Origin: Macrocystis pyrifera
Taxonomy: Eukaryota > Sar > Phaeophyceae > Laminariales > Laminariaceae
Assembly (NCBI GenBank): GCA_031763025.1
Contig: JASSKH010000004.1
Coordinates: 3,472,001 to 3,536,000 of the forward strand
DNA: 64,000 nucleotides
Reading direction: 5' to 3'
Within the stretch, counting starts at the first letter, position 1. Every line of letters starts with the position of its first letter. Shown here piece by piece: positions 21,039 to 31,856 of the stretch. The notes beneath the pieces were generated by a model. That model did not search any database. It saw nothing but the letters and a program-made list of their open reading frames with translations, and was not told where the DNA came from. The position numbers and the translations under genes were made by a program.

Positions 21039-21360
21039 AAATCGCTGCCCATTAAAAGCTCACTAATCCTTGCCGCCTAATATAGTTCCCTGCTCTTCCT
21101 CTCTAGTTTTAACTTGCGTGGGTATTGTTCTTTGTGGTGACCGATGGCTAGGAAGACCCCAGCCCCAACATGATTCACCCCCCACCAAATTAGGCACATA
21201 CCTGGTCCGGGAAAACAGACATCGCTCCTTCAGCAGCAATAATTCTACAACAACCGAGCAAACAGGTTTGATAACTGCCAGGTATGTTTTACCAGTCGCA
21301 TGCTACAAACACGAACGTCAAGATAAAGTACATTTGATGCACGCATGTGTGTTACAGCAG

Positions 21361-21517
21361 GTTTAAGCCTCCAGGCCAATTTCAGGCGAGAATCCTCGAG
21401 GGTTTTGGCCGTCTCTTCCGTTATTTGAGTCTCGACGAACTACAGGCATTATCCCACTTAACTCCTGAAAATCTCCACAGTTGCAATACGAGTCAGGTTG
21501 TTCAAACGGTCAACAAG
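21361..21517 (+). CDS. Exon-like ORF, unknown protein
   Basis: 52 codons after a TTACAGCAG acceptor and before a GTTAGG donor. The peptide includes ILEGFGRLFRYLSLDELQAL and then HLTPENLHSCNTSQVVQTVNK, a well-mixed, helix-rich composition unlike the neighbouring frames. I do not recognise the family and found no partner exons, so this may be one exon of a gene with long introns or an old fragment. No ATG is needed if it is internal. Confidence 0.4.
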
Positions 21518-21599
21518 GTTAGGTACATATGCCAAAAACGCTCACGGCGGTCAATTGACGAGACACGAGGTTAGACGGAGCACGTTGCACAGATGTGTA

Positions 21600-22300
21600 C
21601 CAGTATTCGAGAGTCACGCTTGATGGTTATTGTAGTAGAATGAAAAAACGGGTCAAGAATATGCCGAAAAGTTTTGCCAATGTTGCTTCAACTTTTTGCC
21701 TATAAAAAAATAGTCAATTGTATTTCGAGGTCTGATTGAGTACCCTTCTGGCTGTGGATGGTAAGCCTTCTTCGTTTTGGCAGAAGTACACGAAACACAA
21801 TGGACACCCCACTTTGTGATAACGAGATAGAGGTACTACTGTAAAACGAAGCACATAAATAAAAAGAAATGGGGTTTACAACCTTCGGACAGAAATCCAT
21901 CGCATTGTTTTTTCCCCCCATTCGGACCTGTTCTGGAGTGCGGTGTCGTTAGCTTTCTCTTATTTGGTCATGTACCCCTGGTGTGGGTGGTACAATACTG
22001 ACCTAACACCATGTGGGGTTGTATTGCGTTCCAACATGACTTCACCATGGAGACAGCATCTCCTCTTAACGATTTGAGGTTGTGACAGCGAGGTGCCGAC
22101 GGAACAAGCCCTACCCGTACGTTTGGATCCTCCATGTGCGACTTCTACTGTTCTACTTCGGGATATTATGATGAATCACTGCAACACATCAAACCCTTTC
22201 GTCACGGCGTTTCAATAACTCCCCCGCCGGTATGAACGTCCTTGCACACACATAGGCATCTCATCAACCCTGTGCGTCTTCCGTGAAGCAGATCCTGCGT
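21600..22300. other. No gene recognised
   Basis: Mixed-composition sequence without supported exons or repeats. Confidence 0.3.
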
Positions 22301-22564
22301 GTTTTACTTCAGCTTTTAGCCGCTGCGGCGGATGTTGTCAACCTCTGGCGTTGAGGGAACGAAAGTCATCACCCCCGGGGTTATTTCACGGCGGTTGGCT
22401 TACTCCTAGAAGCCTGGGTCAGAGCGCGCCCGCCAGCACGGTTCCTGAAAGTCGTAGACACGCTCCGCCACCACTCGACCCATGCCATCGGAATCGGTGG
22501 AAGTCTCTCTTGGCCCGCGTGCCTCTACCAGGAGACGCCTTATGAACATCTTCGGTCGACAGGT

Positions 22565-22900
22565 CTATTGCCTTTCTGTCATCTGCGGCACTGGAAGTGA
22601 AGTGCGGCGAATCGGCCCCATGTACGTCTCGCACAGAGCGTGAATGAAACGTGTCAAAGCTCGACACGGGTACGCTCCTCCTCGGGCGGTCATGCCGATT
22701 CCGTCCCGCTCTGGTGACTTCCACAGTACCACTATCTCCATAGCACGCTCCCTGCACTTCCGACAACCCGCGAAAATCGGCAAGAGTGTATGGCAGCAGC
22801 GACACCATGGGCGTTCCTCACAAGCGGCCGGGACAGATGTCTCCCCTTGCACGACGTCGGCGTAAAACTTATGTTGTGGAGACATTGAACAATTTAGCAC
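22565..22900 (-). CDS. Cysteine-rich ORF, possible zinc-binding exon
   Basis: A 111-codon frame containing PWCRCCHTLLPIFAGCRKC, which reads as CxxC-x9-CxxC and could form a zinc ribbon. Its first ~15 residues (CSMSPQHKFYADVVQGE) resemble a plus-strand frame at about 23465-23515 (CSMSPKWFVYAHVVQGE), so that portion belongs to a repeated sequence in two orientations around the 22.94-kb palindrome. No splice sites were settled. It could be a decayed transposon gene. Low confidence as a gene. Confidence 0.25.
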   Translation of the reverse strand: MLNCSMSPQHKFYADVVQGETSVPAACEERPWCRCCHTLLPIFAGCRKCRERAMEIVVLWKSPERDGIGMTARGGAYPCRALTRFIHALCETYMGPIRRTSLPVPQMTERQ

Positions 22901-22942
22901 ACCATTAGGTGTACCGAATTGAGATGAGAGGCTGTCGAAACC

Positions 22943-23028
22943 TTGTTCGTTTATACAGGATAGACCACTGAGCTACTCAGTCAGCGCTGACTGAGTAGCT
23001 CAGTGGTCTATCCTTTATAAACGAACAA
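22943..23028. repeat. 86-bp spacerless palindrome with tRNA box A in both arms
   Basis: Arms 22943-22985 and 22986-23028 are reverse complements over 43 bp with one mismatch and no spacer. Each arm contains TAGCTCAGTGG, an exact tRNA box A, followed by TCTATCCTTTATAAACGAAC. No tRNA 3' half follows. TCCTTTATAAACGAAC recurs several times up to 23443. Confidence 0.95.
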
Positions 23029-23292
23029 AAAAGAAATGCCTTTGGGATCGATACGGCCTCCCGCCGATAACATCCTCCGGGGTTGATCAAGCCCCTAATC
23101 AGCGCCTGGTTGTTCCTTCATATTGTCCCCCTCCCTAGTCGTGCGTTCTTTTGCTCAAGTGGTTCACTCCACTTTCGACTCTCTGGTCGAGTGTTATTTT
23201 ATCGTGGTTCTCTCCACTTGATTTCCCTTTTTTCTACCCACGGCAGAAAAAGCGGAAATACGACGTCTGGCGGGACTCGAACCACGGTCTTC

Positions 23293-23443
23293 TTTTGTTC
23301 GTTTATAAAGGATAGAACTGTGGTATATCCTTTATAAACGAACAAAAGAAGTACACTGGTCTATCCTTTATAAACGAACAAAAGAAGTACATTTGGGCTC
23401 GATACGGCCTCCCGCCGGTAACACCTATCCTTTATAAACGAAC
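23293..23443. repeat. Iterated TCCTTTATAAACGAAC motif with 22-bp hairpin
   Basis: The motif occurs inverted at 23297-23312 and direct at 23328-23343, forming a hairpin with 22-bp arms (23293-23314 and 23326-23347), and again at 23364-23379 and 23428-23443. Between copies are GGGCTCGATACGGCCTCCCG and, inverted, GGCGGGACTCGAACCACG, both like tRNA box B sequences. The whole looks like rearranged tRNA-derived pieces. TTTATAAA could also serve as TATA boxes; no gene follows. Confidence 0.7.
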
Positions 23444-23699
23444 GCACCTGGTGGAGTTTGCTAATATTCATGCATTGTTCCATGTCTCCAAAATGGTTTG
23501 TTTACGCCCATGTTGTGCAGGGTGAGGGGGGGTCCCGGCCACCTGTGCTGTTGACCCTAAATCCACGCTTGAAGCCAACGAGGGTACAACCTTACCTTCC
23601 AGAACGGGGCATCAGCGCTCCGGCCGCGAGTGAAAGAGCTGTACATGCTGCCGGCAACGTTCAAAAACTTAGGGACTGAGTCCCTGTCCCGCACGTCCA

Positions 23700-25755
23700 G
23701 CGCCGTTACATCCTGGTTTGTTTTCTCGCTTCCTGGCCTGTTTTGTACGTCCTGACTCGTCGGGTCGCGTCTTGTCTCGTACTGTGCACTATCTTCTCAT
23801 GTCCCGACTTGACCTGTCTTGCCTTGTCTTGCCTCGTCTTGTCTATTCTGTGCAGCCAGGCCACTACGGTTATGTTGTATGCTACGTTGTGCTCTCGTTC
23901 CCTACAGAGCCCTGTCTGTCCCGTCCTGCGTATCATGTTCTGTGCTGTCGAGCCCTGCACAGTCTTGTCCTGTGGTATTTTGTCCTATGCATTGTGATAC
24001 GTAGTCGTGCCTGATGCTGTTGTGGTGTGTCGTATTCTGGCCTGGACTGCCCTTTCCTGTTCTGCCCGCTCCAGGCCTGATCTATGCTGTCATCGCTTGT
24101 CCGGTCCTGTCCGCTCCTTTCCTTGCGTATCGTCTCCCGTCCGGCCTTTCCTGCCCTGTCTGTACCATACTGTCCGGACCCTCTCCTGTGCTGTTCAGTC
24201 CGGTCCTGTCCTGCCCCGTTGCGTCTTTCCCTGTCACTGGCCCGTCCTACTGTAGCTTAGCCTGCCGTCCCCTGTCCTGTCGCATCCTGGCCTGGCTTAT
24301 CCTTTCGTGTCCTGTCCTATCCCTTCCATTGTCTGGCTGTGTCCTATCCTGTCGCGTCGTATTATCTTGTACCACGTTCTGTCCTGGTCTGCCCTCTCGA
24401 TCCCAGGCCTATCCTATACATATTGCATGGTTGTATCTGTGTTTGTCCTTTCGCTTCCTGGTCTGCCCTGTACGTCCTGTTTAGTCAAGTCCGGACTTGA
24501 ACCGCACCCTGTCCTGTCGTGCCTTGCCATTTCCTGGCCTATTATCTTCTGTCTTGTCTCCTCTTGGCCTGTACTGCCCTATCGTGTTTGGGCATGTTAC
24601 TTTCCTGTCCTGGCTCGGTCTACGGCGTGTTTTCCAGCCATGTCCTGTTCTGCCATGTCTTGCTTTCCCTACCCTTTCCAACCCTGTCCTGTTGAGCCCC
24701 ATCCTGCCGCACCATATTATCGCGCATCCTGCCCTGTCCCCTCCCTTCCAGACCTGTCCTGTACATCCTGTCTGGTTGCGTCTGGGTTTATCCTCTCGCT
24801 TCCTGACCTCTCATCACCGCCATGTCTGGTTAAGTCTTGTCTTATTTCTTAGTGCGCCGTGCCCTTTCCTGGCCTGTACTAGACTATCCTCTCTTTCCCC
24901 GCCCTGCCTAGTCGTGTGCTGTCCGTTCACTGCCCTACCCTGTCCTGTATTTGACACCGTATCACGTCCTGGTTGCTCTGTTATCGTCATGTTGTATCCA
25001 TACCAGTCCTATCATAATGAGTGTTATCCTGTCTCGACATGTTCTTGCATGTCCTTTCCTGTCTTGGATGGTCCTCTCGCTTCCAGGGCTATGATGTACA
25101 TCTTGTCTGATCGTACCCTGGCTTGTCCTGTCCCGTCACTGTCCTATCCTGTCCGGTGCGGTTCTGTTCTGACGGGTCATGTGTTGTTCTTCCTTTTCCT
25201 GGCCTGTCTTGCTCTGTTCAACCCTGTCCTCAGCCGTCCTGTCCTGTTTTGATTCCATGCCCTGTCTTGTCGTGCCCTGCAGATCACACGCTGTTATGTC
25301 GGGTCCTTTCAGCCCCGGCCTGTCCTGCTCTATAATACACAGCTGTGTCATGTCCGGTGTCGACCCTTTGTGGTTGTTTCTCCCAGGTCCTGAAGCTTTC
25401 TGAACAGCCATGTCCTGATATCCCCTGTCCGTTCTTTTCCTGTCTTGTTTCGTTTTGCCATACCCAGTCTACCATACTTCACCCGTATCACGTACACGAA
25501 TAATAGGTATTTTCCTGACAAGTTGTGTCCCGTCACGACGTTTCCTACATGGTCCTGTCCTAACTTGTTCTGCCATACCTTGCTCTTTCGTTCCCTTTCT
25601 TGTCCTGTACTGTCCTGCCTTGTCTCAACCTGTCCTAGCCTGTCCTGTCTTGCTGTGCTGTGTACTACAAACCACACGCTCTTCTGCGAGTCATGCCCAG
25701 CCCGGCCTGCCCTGTGCTGTTCAATCGTGTCCTGCCCTGTCCTGGTCACAAGACA
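23700..25755 (+). repeat. ~2-kb degenerate CCTGT pentanucleotide satellite
   Basis: Two kilobases composed almost wholly of variants of CCTGT (TCCTG, CTTGT, CCCGT), with a strong C+T bias on the plus strand. Because 5 and 3 are coprime, the array gives long open frames with Cys/Pro/Ser/Leu-rich products in several frames; none looks like a real protein. The edges are fairly sharp at ~23.70 and ~25.75 kb. Confidence 0.93.
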
Positions 25756-27020
25756 CTGTCTACATCGTGCTCCGGACAGTGGAAAGAATCGTCATGAACT
25801 CGGCTGGCTTTTCCACTGCAAGGATATCAGAGAGGAAGGGAGTCATGCGCACCATTTACGTCGTGTTCCGCGTCACCGGAGCGCGATAGAGATCGTACGC
25901 CGGGCTCCCTTCCTTGTCGAAAAGATAGCCGCCTTAAGGAATTCAGGCGCATTCGCAACGTCTCTTCCCACTGGCCGGTGCACGACGTAGACGGCTACTT
26001 TTTCAGCAGCCCGGATGGTCCAGATGACCCCTCGCAGCCCACAGTAATCGTTTTATTCGCCGTCTACCTCTTGGACACCAGCTTGCGCAGCTGCCCATAG
26101 CAGGCGGTATTGGCGATCACAACCCTCCCGGGGACGTCGTACTTTGCCGAGATGTCTGTTTCTTCCAGGGGACATCGTACTTTGTCGTGATGGCCATTTC
26201 CCGCCGGGGGTTAGGGTCGTGAGTGAGCTGCTGCGCAAGCTGGTGCTCAACAGAAAAGACAGTGAACCGATTTTAACCGGGAGCTTGGACGGGTGTTTTG
26301 GCCACCCCCGGCAGCTGAAAAAAATGTCGTTTACGCGTGCTCTGGGTGGCGGGAAACGTCGTTGCAAATGCGGCTGACTTCCACAGGATAACCATCTCAG
26401 ACAAGAAATGGAGCCCGGTGCGCCATCTACGCTGGGCTCCGGTCCGGAGCACGACGCTGAGTCCGACGTGGGTAGATAGCGAGCCTGGCTCCGATTCTTG
26501 TTCGCTATACTGTGGCCTTGAGGAGGTCGTCCATTTATACAACAGCTTCTTCTCGTTGTCCGGAGCACGACGTAGGAAGTGACTTTAGCTTTCTCCTTGC
26601 TGTAAACGATAGTTTCCTCTATGAAGGAAGTCGCGTTCGCGATGATACTTCGCACGTCCCGGCGTATGACATAGATGGTGCGCCTGGCCCTCTTCCTTGC
26701 CTAAGATAGCTTCGCCTTGAGAAATCCAGCCGAGTTTTCGATGACGTTACCCGCTATCTGGAGCACGATGTAGATGGTGCGCCTTACTCATTTCCTCACG
26801 AGGAAGGGAGTTGGGCGCACCGTCTACATCGTGCTCCAGACAGCGGGTAACCTCAATGAAAACTCGGCTGGAATTCTCAAGGCGAAGCTATCGCAGACAA
26901 GGAAGGGAGCCAGGCGCGCCATTTATGTCGTGCCCCGAGCAGTGGGAAGAGTCATCGCAGACGCGAATACTTTCCTCTAGACAACTATATTTCAAACAAA
27001 GAAAAGAGCCAGGCGACCAT
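25756..27020. repeat. Fold-back array of ~100-bp degenerate units
   Basis: Units built around GCGCACCATCTACGTCGTGC, CAGCGGGAAGAGTCGTTGCA and CTTCAAGGCTATC-like blocks recur about every 100 bp. They run in plus orientation (25756-25880), mainly inverted (25890-26795), then plus again (26808-27010). The flip at about 26800 gives an imperfect inverted repeat with arms of roughly 200 bp around the short loop CTTACTCATTTCCTCACGAG. The products of the open frames (IYVVLRTAGRVIANA-like) repeat but carry stops and shifts, so I do not call a gene. Confidence 0.8.
26072..26255. repeat. Inverted pair, CACCAGCTTGCGCAG arms
   Basis: CACCAGCTTGCGCAGCTGC near 26078 is matched inverted by GCTGCTGCGCAAGCTGGTG near 26232; the GGGACGTCGTACTTTG and GGACATCGTACTTTG copies between them are direct. 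Similar pairs occur at 27529-27675 and, more decayed, near 27815-27845. Confidence 0.6.
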
Positions 27021-27528
27021 ATGCACGTAAGTTGTGATCCGGGCAGCGGGAAGAGTCGTTGCAAATACCGCTAAATTCTTCAAGACTATATTTCAGATGA
27101 GCAAGGGGGGCAGGCACACCATCTACGTTGTGCGCCACATAACCTGGTGTCTAATAGGAAGAAGGTAGGGTAGAACAACTAGCTGAGGAGTCGGATGGAC
27201 GCCCTGGACAGTCCAATCCGCTCGACAGTTTGTCGTCTAGGCCGTGTTTCGGCCAAAGTGAAGAACCGTTTTAAAGGCGGCTGTCTCCCCGAACGCAAAT
27301 ACATCTCAGATAAAGATGGGAGTCAAGCGCACAATCCACGTCCTATAGATGGTGCGCCCCTGCTCGCTTCCTGGTCTGCGGTATAGTTACTGGGGAAACC
27401 CGCTGCATGTACAGGTACAACGACTGTTCACGCTGTCCGCCGTACGACGTGGACGGCTATTGTTCCAGCGGTCCGGGCTGGCCAGGGCACTCATCTAAGC
27501 CCACAGCCTATCACTCTGCCCTCTTTCT

Positions 27529-27675
27529 TCCAATTGGACACCAGCTTGTGCAGCAGCTTGCAGCAGGCGATACTAACGACCAGGATCCCCGCGAGAACGA
27601 CGGAAACATTGCCGTCTAGGCTGTATACGATGTTCTTAGCATCGCCTGCTACGAGCTGCTGCACAAGCTAGTGTC
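27529..27675. repeat. Inverted pair, CACCAGCTTGTGCAG arms
   Basis: GGACACCAGCTTGTGCAGCA at about 27537 pairs with GCTGCTGCACAAGCTAGTGT at about 27655, enclosing ~95 bp. The reading in either direction (IACYELLHKLVS) resembles the frames around 26.1 and 27.8 kb, so a short coding exon may have been captured and multiplied. Confidence 0.6.
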
Positions 27676-28029
27676 CATTAGGCAAAAGGTGGGTAGAACG
27701 TTTCGTTGTGGGTTTGGTTGGGTGCTATGGACAGCCCGGGTCGCTTGAGAGATAGCACGGGCTGACCAGATCAACCATTAACGCCCACATCAAACGTTTC
27801 CACCCACTTTCTTCCCATTAGACACCAGCTTAAGCACAGCTCGTAGAAGGCAATGTTGACAACCAGGGTCTCCGCGGGGACATTGTATATGCCAGTTCCG
27901 ACGACCACCTTAACCATCCACAAAGTTGACAACGAGCCAGGCGAAGAGACCTGCACCTCCCCAACATAGCATGATGCCAGTAGTCCAGGTCGCCGAAGTC
28001 GGCTCCTCCGACCCATCGTGATGTTTCTG

Positions 28030-29500
28030 ACGGTGCTACAAAGTGTCGGCGTTGCCGCCGCTCATACGTTCTGCCGATAGTCGGGGTGCTGGCGGCGGGG
28101 GCAATACACGAGCTCTCCCATCGCACGATGCGGAGAATGTGGATTGGGATCAAGCCCACCACCCCGGCGTCGCCAAGGCTGATGTCGGCCATAGCTACTT
28201 CTGATGCACCTGGCAGTGAAAAGGGCGAAACGATCGTTTTTGGGGAGATTTTGTCGGCGATAGTGTCGGCGATTTTGTTGGCGGTAGAAAAGCGTTTTAA
28301 GCGTAAACGCATCGCGTTGTTCTGTTGTGAGAATAGGGATGTGAATCAGAGCGGAAGTTCTGTTTACCTTTTTTCAATCGGTTTCGGCGAAGCAGGTTAA
28401 GTAAACAGGTTTTGTAAACAAGTTCGCCTGAAATTTGAGTGAAGTTTAAGGAGCGAAGCGCGGCTTCAATCACCCCCCCCCCCCCCCCCCCGACTGGTGA
28501 GGGGGGCTACAAAGCCGGTAAAGGGCATTAGAAAAACATCGCAAAACGAACGCAATCATTTTGCGCTTCCGATGTCAACAGAGTCGTGCGATTGAATCAG
28601 ATGAATCGGTTGCGATTCACAGCCTAGTCTGCATCAGCTTTGCAAGCTGCTTGGTACAACCGCAGCACTTTGTCTACGTTCCTGGTGAAGGATGTTGTGG
28701 TGTTGTTACGCGATCGGCGACTCCCCCACCCCTACGAAAGTATGCAGTTCCAGGGTCAGCAGCGCAGTTTCATGTCACGAGTTTGGTCTATAGTCTATTA
28801 ATAGTGTGAAGAGATGTAGCCTTAGCCAGGCATCAGCATACGAGTAGGAGGCACCAGGTATGGGACAAGCCCGACTACTGTGCAGGTCGGCTCTGGATAC
28901 TGTTGATCACTTACACTTGTTGGTATCATATTGGCGATTCATTGCCTCTCCCGAGCTTCTGAGTGGGAGAGGGGGCAAGCACTGCTCTTCTATGAGTGGG
29001 AAAAAACGTTACGTCTCTACAACAGCAGCGGGGGGAACGGGTATAACGTTAATATTCATACTAGTACATCCACTGATGAAAATTATGCTCACGGAGACGA
29101 TAAATGTACGGATGATATTTTATGTGTAGCCCGAATTGGGTTATATTAATATGCCAGGCTCGGAAAATAACATGGTTGTAATTTGGAACTCGTGCAATAG
29201 GATATTTGTGAATGTTGCCAACTTGTCTGTGTTGATAGAACTTTTGGACCGGCGTACGTCGGACCCTCCAGGCAACTCCAAAGGGGTCCCTATTTTTCTA
29301 GGCACCGTCAAATTTAGAAAACTAATACAGGATTCCCCCTATACTTTCACCCATGAGAAAAAGGCCTGCAGGATTCAAACATCCCGCCGCTTGCATTTAA
29401 ACCCCCGCCGTTGAAGGGCTCTTCGCAAGCCCCCTCCCCAAAGGCAAGCTGCGCAAGAGAAACACCATGAGTGCGCGAACCGGACATGCCGAACTGGGAT
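28030..29500. other. No gene recognised; poly-C tract at 28471-28491
   Basis: Mixed sequence with a 20-nt C run followed by CGACTGGTGAGG. An open minus-strand frame over 27830-28312 has hydrophobic stretches but no recognisable family or clear splice sites. Confidence 0.3.
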
Positions 29501-29514
29501 TGAAAGCACCAAGC

Positions 29515-30110
29515 TGTCTACAGCACGACAGACAAGAGAAGACAATTCTACCCTCTTGTTACAGCGACGATGTAAGTAGTAGAACCACGACGGTGCTGTT
29601 TCTGAGCAGTGGCGGGCCCGGTAGTTTCTGTAGTCGTCCGTGGTGTCAAGTGACCTCTCCAAATCAGCGTTCTCCTGTCTGCTGTGTTCCACAGCACAGA
29701 AAATTCGTTGAGCTCGAAGCAGCTTTTTCCTAACCACCAAGCATGCTAGGACGCAAGACACAAGACAAGACAAGACAAGCCCTACGCGCTTGTGACAGCG
29801 GTGGCATGAGTACTAGAAACACGTGGTTGCTGCTGTTCGGTAGTCGTGGGCCGGGCAGCTGCCGTAGTCGTGAGCGGAGTGAGATCGTGGTCTCCAAAAC
29901 AAAAAGCAAGCCTAAATTCCAGCCAGCAGCAGCACGCAACAACCATGAGATCGAACCGTATTTTCGGAACGACGGAGCTCGCTCGCACGCCACAAGCAAG
30001 ACAAGACCATCCTTGCCCGCCTGCTGCGGCGGCGGAAAGAGTAGTAGGACCAAGGTCTTGCTAAGTTTCAACGGTTGGGGGCGTGATAGCTGCCGCATTC
30101 GCTTGAGTTG
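29515..30110 (+). repeat. Three degenerate direct copies of a ~240-bp unit
   Basis: Units beginning near 29520, 29755 and 29990 share ACAAGACAAGAC-type repeats, AGTAGTAG(G)ACCA, GTGCTGTTT and GGGCCCGG..GTAGTCGT blocks in the same order. Their pentamer part (ACAAG) is related to the CCTGT satellite read on the other strand. Purpose unknown; no gene assigned. Confidence 0.6.
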
Positions 30111-30119
30111 TCTGCTGCA

Positions 30120-30805
30120 GCTCTGCTGTTGCTGTCGCTGTCGCTCAAAAGTGCGAAAACTGTAGGAACACCGATCGGGCTAGTCGGCTCTATACACTCC
30201 ACTGCAGTCGTTTCGAATGGAGAAAAAACACTAAACCAATCGAACCACGCGAATTGATCTGGCAATTGATTGTGATTTTTTTACAGCCGAAAAACGCCCC
30301 GCAACTAACGAGAGCGAAAATGTTCATCATAACGTACAATATTGCTGTAAAAAAGTTGGACGGAGAAACTCTCTAGTATACGAATTGAGAGAGAGAGGGG
30401 CAAACCCAGGGGGGGGGGGGGGGGGGTTCTACGTAACAGAGCACTAATTCGTTGTTGCGCTGTTGCGCCGACACAACTTTCGGGTCGGAAATGCGGTTTA
30501 GTGCAACAGGAGTCGGAAGGCGAGTGTTCGAGCGAGCGTGTGTGTTATCGTTTTCGCGCGAACTCGATTTACTGTTTACGCTACGTACGTACGGTACGGT
30601 AAGTTAGTGTTTTCTGCCTGCGATCGGAGAAAAACTTTTTGCACGCTCTGTCAAGTGGCTTCCGGGCGTATATCCACGAATACATGGTGTTAATTTACAG
30701 TGCAACACAGCGCGTACACGTATCACGATTGTTAGCCTCCGGCCTCCGGCGGTGCCTTCGTGGGAGGCAGCCTCCTGCAGATGCGCGCCGCTCGTGTTGC
30801 GCTGT
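30120..30805. other. No gene recognised; 17-nt poly-G at ~30410
   Basis: AT-rich sequence with a long G run and no supported exon. Confidence 0.3.
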
Positions 30806-30865
30806 GTCAAGTGTAAGGCAGTATGGACCTGAAGACTGACTACTGTTAGCAGGTGATTGCTATCG

Positions 30866-30970
30866 GGCCTAGATCGGGTGGTGAATTGGTTAACTTTTAC
30901 CTATAGCCCAACGGACTATGACCTTAACAAATGGTGTATATCGGCAGTTCGAATCTCACGTACACCATGA
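30866..30970 (+). ncRNA. tRNA-like / SINE-like fragment
   Basis: Contains GTGGTGAATTGGTTAAC (box-A-like) and, about 60 nt later, GCAGTTCGAATCTCACG (box-B-like), then TACACCAT, which is complementary to the upstream ATGGTGTA. The T stem pairs poorly, so this is more likely a tRNA-derived repeat than a functional tRNA. A related box-A half (GGGTGGGATATTGGTTGACC) is at 31145-31165. Confidence 0.35.
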
Positions 30971-31602
30971 AAGCGCGTTTTTAATAAAAGTGAATTTCCT
31001 CATGTCAAGAATCTGATAAAACACTCTTCCTGAGTCGCCAGAGATTGTTGAGAACTGCGGAGTAGGCACATACGGCCCCATACGAAGCTCAAGGACCCCG
31101 CTGTTCCGAAGCGGCGAGAGTGTTGTAAGGCCTAGACTGGGTGGGATATTGGTTGACCTTACCATGATGCCTTTGGCTCTTCTTTGGTCACTCACACGAG
31201 GTGCTTGACGATGGTAGAAGTTATAGGCTTTCGTATTTGTTGCTGCATGCTTCTCCAAATGTCTTCAGAGCGAGGAAACTCATCAAAGGCAGGCGATAAC
31301 GCCTGCCAGGTATGATCAGGGGACACTTGCTACAAATCATAATGCCGCAACGGGAGAGAGGGACTACCATACCACTAGCCCACCCTGAAGGACCGTACAT
31401 GCAGATCCATAGAAAACTCAGGCACGAACCAAACCAGTCCGGAGAATTCGGAGAATGAATCGAAGATGCAGAGCTTCACAGCCCACTCCCTCTAACTTGC
31501 AAGACTGTAGCCGATTACATGGGACACCGCGAAAATGCTGCCCGCTTCCGAACCAAGTTTCGACGCAAATACACTCGCACTAGCGACGACCAGTAGTCGA
31601 CG

Positions 31603-31700
31603 CTCACCGCGAGCGCAGTGGTTGTCATCCCGAAGAAATCCGGTGGCATTCTCATCACGGCGAATTGCAAGAAGCTGAACAAACCAGCTAATATCTTGAA
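31603..31700 (+). pseudogene. Reverse transcriptase fragment
   Basis: The frame reads VVIPKKSGGILITANCKKLN, the conserved start of the Ty3/gypsy RT palm. The catalytic Asp-containing motifs that should follow are absent; similarity ends within ~30 codons. Confidence 0.75.
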
Positions 31701-31724
31701 AGGACCCGTCCAGTTGAGCGATTG

Positions 31725-31856
31725 GAGGTCGACAAGATTTCCAGCCATCGGTCCGTACGAGACCGGGGCAAAGTCATCGCCGTTCTCTACGAAACACACT
31801 GGAAAGGCCTCCTCAGGCCGTCTTGGGAACGTGAATCTGACCTCCTTCACTCTTAA
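31725..31856 (+). pseudogene. Chromodomain fragment
   Basis: In a different frame from the RT piece, EVDKISSHRSV, then HWKGLLRPSWERE and a TAA stop. The W-K-G...W-E-x-E pattern is that of retroelement chromodomains. The stop overlaps the presumed start of the right LTR, as in complete chromoviruses. Confidence 0.65.

Noticed and set aside
22986-23060. Functional tRNA gene at the palindrome
   Set aside because: Box A is exact, but no anticodon arm or T arm follows at the right spacing.
23718-25990. Several long Cys/Pro/Leu-rich frames
   Set aside because: Direct translations of the CCTGT pentamer satellite; the repeats keep several frames open at once.
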